Shown here: positions 63,226 to 64,000 of the stretch, one piece after another
Numbering within the stretch: position 1 is the stretch's first letter
Layout: each line of letters begins with the position of its first letter
Source of the DNA: Bordetella sp. LUAb4
Lineage (GTDB): Bacteria > Pseudomonadota > Gammaproteobacteria > Burkholderiales > Burkholderiaceae_B
Reading direction: 5' to 3'
NCBI RefSeq assembly: GCF_021325795.1
Contig: NZ_JAHPZX010000005.1
Location: 1-64,000 of the forward strand
Length of the DNA: 64,000 nucleotides
Translations under genes and position numbers: made by a program
Notes under the pieces: generated by a model
Database searches by the model: none
The model's input: only the letters and a program-made list of their open reading frames with translations
Told to the model about the DNA's origin: nothing

Positions 63226-63579
63226 ATGACAGCCACACACAACGACGACCACAAGACACCCGCCACGGGTGATGCCAAGGGTGACGCGGAGACGCCGGAG
63301 CGCACGCGCAACCAGACCGAGCGGGAAGGGCCGCCGCGGGTGGCGCACGAACTCGACCGGCAAGGGCAATGGGACGAGGCTGCGGCCGACAGCGGTTTTC
63401 AGCAAGGCGACCAGGGCGGCTACAAAGGCGACTACGACCAGGGCAAGTACGAGAAACGCGACTTTGGTTTCGCGCCCGCCGAAAGTGAGGGGCTGCCGGA
63501 CGCCAGCGGCGCGCAGGATGAAACGCCGTCCAGTACACAGGATAAAAAGCAGGATAAAAAGCAGGACCAGAAGAAATAA
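63226..63579 (+). CDS. Hypothetical disordered hydrophilic protein, 117 residues
   Basis: Very rich in Asp, Glu, Lys, Gln and Gly, no hydrophobic core. Short motifs GGYKGDYDQGKYEKRDFGF near 68-86 and Lys/Gln repeats at the C terminus (DKKQDKKQDQKK). It looks like a hydrophilin or seed-maturation-like stress protein. It starts immediately after the membrane protein gene and is likely co-translated. Confidence 0.65.
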   Translation: MTATHNDDHKTPATGDAKGDAETPERTRNQTEREGPPRVAHELDRQGQWDEAAADSGFQQGDQGGYKGDYDQGKYEKRDFGFAPAESEGLPDASGAQDETPSSTQDKKQDKKQDQKK

Positions 63580-63678
63580 TCATCCGCCGCGGCCGTCCCG
63601 CATGCTGGCGGGTACTGGGCACGCGGCCATCAAGAGCACGCCGAACTGACCAGGACGCGGCGCTAAAGGAGTACGAGT

Positions 63679-64000
63679 ATGCAATGGCTGGCGCGCTTGC
63701 TGGGCGTGGCGGTCACGGTGCTGGGGATGCTGGGCGGTTGTGCCAGCGTGCCCGACACCGACCATTTGTCCGGGCCCGGAAGCCAGATCCGGGCCGCCAC
63801 CGATTCAGGGTGGTCGAACTACAACCGTAGCCAGGACATCGTCAAGAAGTTGGACGCGCAGAAGCCCTCCGCTACCGCGGAGGGCGATTTTCTTGCGCGC
63901 CATCTGCAGGTAGAGGAGGCCATCAGCGGCGCGCCGCTGATGATAGGCAACCGCGTCACCCTGCTGACGGACGGGCCGCGCACGTATGACGCGATGCTGC
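63679..64000 (+). CDS. Phospholipase D / cardiolipin-synthase-like lipoprotein (partial)
   Basis: 107 codons to the end of the window. MQWLARLLGVAVTVLGMLGGC is a lipoprotein signal with lipobox LGGC (Cys21). The mature start contains RHLQVEEAISGAPLMIGNRVT (in two parts) and LLTDGPRTYDAML, the conserved lead-in to the first HKD motif of ClsC-type cardiolipin synthases. The catalytic motifs are past the window edge. AAAGGAG lies seven bases before the ATG. Last visible gene of the DUF883 cluster. Confidence 0.75.
   Translation, partial: MQWLARLLGVAVTVLGMLGGCASVPDTDHLSGPGSQIRAATDSGWSNYNRSQDIVKKLDAQKPSATAEGDFLARHLQVEEAISGAPLMIGNRVTLLTDGPRTYDAML

Overview
The window is a GC-rich chromosomal segment of a betaproteobacterium, most likely Alcaligenaceae of the Bordetella/Achromobacter type. 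That placement is inferred from the family content (H-NS histone-family protein, split three-gene transhydrogenase, DctA, fused oligopeptide ABC ATPase), the short 5S/23S tail and the coding style; no database was consulted. Most of it is ordinary chromosome. It opens with the 3' end of a 23S gene and a 5S gene (1-532), followed by a terminator and an array of about 119-bp degenerate repeats starting from a dispersed palindromic element.

Layout: dctA (1201-2532); an LRR-NEL ubiquitin-ligase-like gene with all the marks of a type III effector (2782-5244); a minus-strand housekeeping run yebC-purD-hemF-nadD-rsfS-rlmH-maf (10809 down to 5345); a HerA-like ATPase; a class III aminotransferase and an EamA exporter; a complete oligopeptide-type ABC importer (20508 down to 15237) diverging from a tartrate/D-malate dehydrogenase; an MptE/sialyltransferase-fold protein; a marR-controlled tripartite EmrAB-type efflux operon (28437 down to 23477) with matching operator palindromes; an EamA exporter, quinone reductase, small lipoprotein, pepN-fbp, DUF4136 lipoprotein, H-NS-like protein, nitrilase-family amidase, tldD; then a DAHP synthase gene preceded by what reads as a complete Phe/Tyr leader-peptide attenuator (39004-39157). 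Next come an FAD-linked 2-hydroxyacid oxidase and glcDEF, the pntAA-pntAB-pntB transhydrogenase, mnmA, a glutathione S-transferase and purB.

From about 52.7 kb to 60.7 kb the window becomes accessory in character: short orphan genes, a 25-residue membrane protein with an excellent ribosome site, a cold-shock gene with a long leader, a 696-codon alpha/beta-hydrolase-like protein with a 13-residue tandem repeat, a MazE/VapC-type toxin-antitoxin pair, a HIRAN-like protein, a GIY-YIG-like protein, a broken SRAP (YedK/HMCES) gene and a three-TM protein, ending at a tRNA-Met gene. The final part holds an egtD without a neighbouring egtB and an envelope/stress-type cluster (DUF883, glycine-zipper membrane protein, disordered protein, start of a phospholipase-D/cardiolipin-synthase-like lipoprotein cut by the window end).

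The strongest candidates for something new are the DAHP-synthase attenuator, the NEL effector-like gene with no secretion genes beside it, the repeat family downstream of the rRNA operon, and the small-gene cluster next to tRNA-Met.
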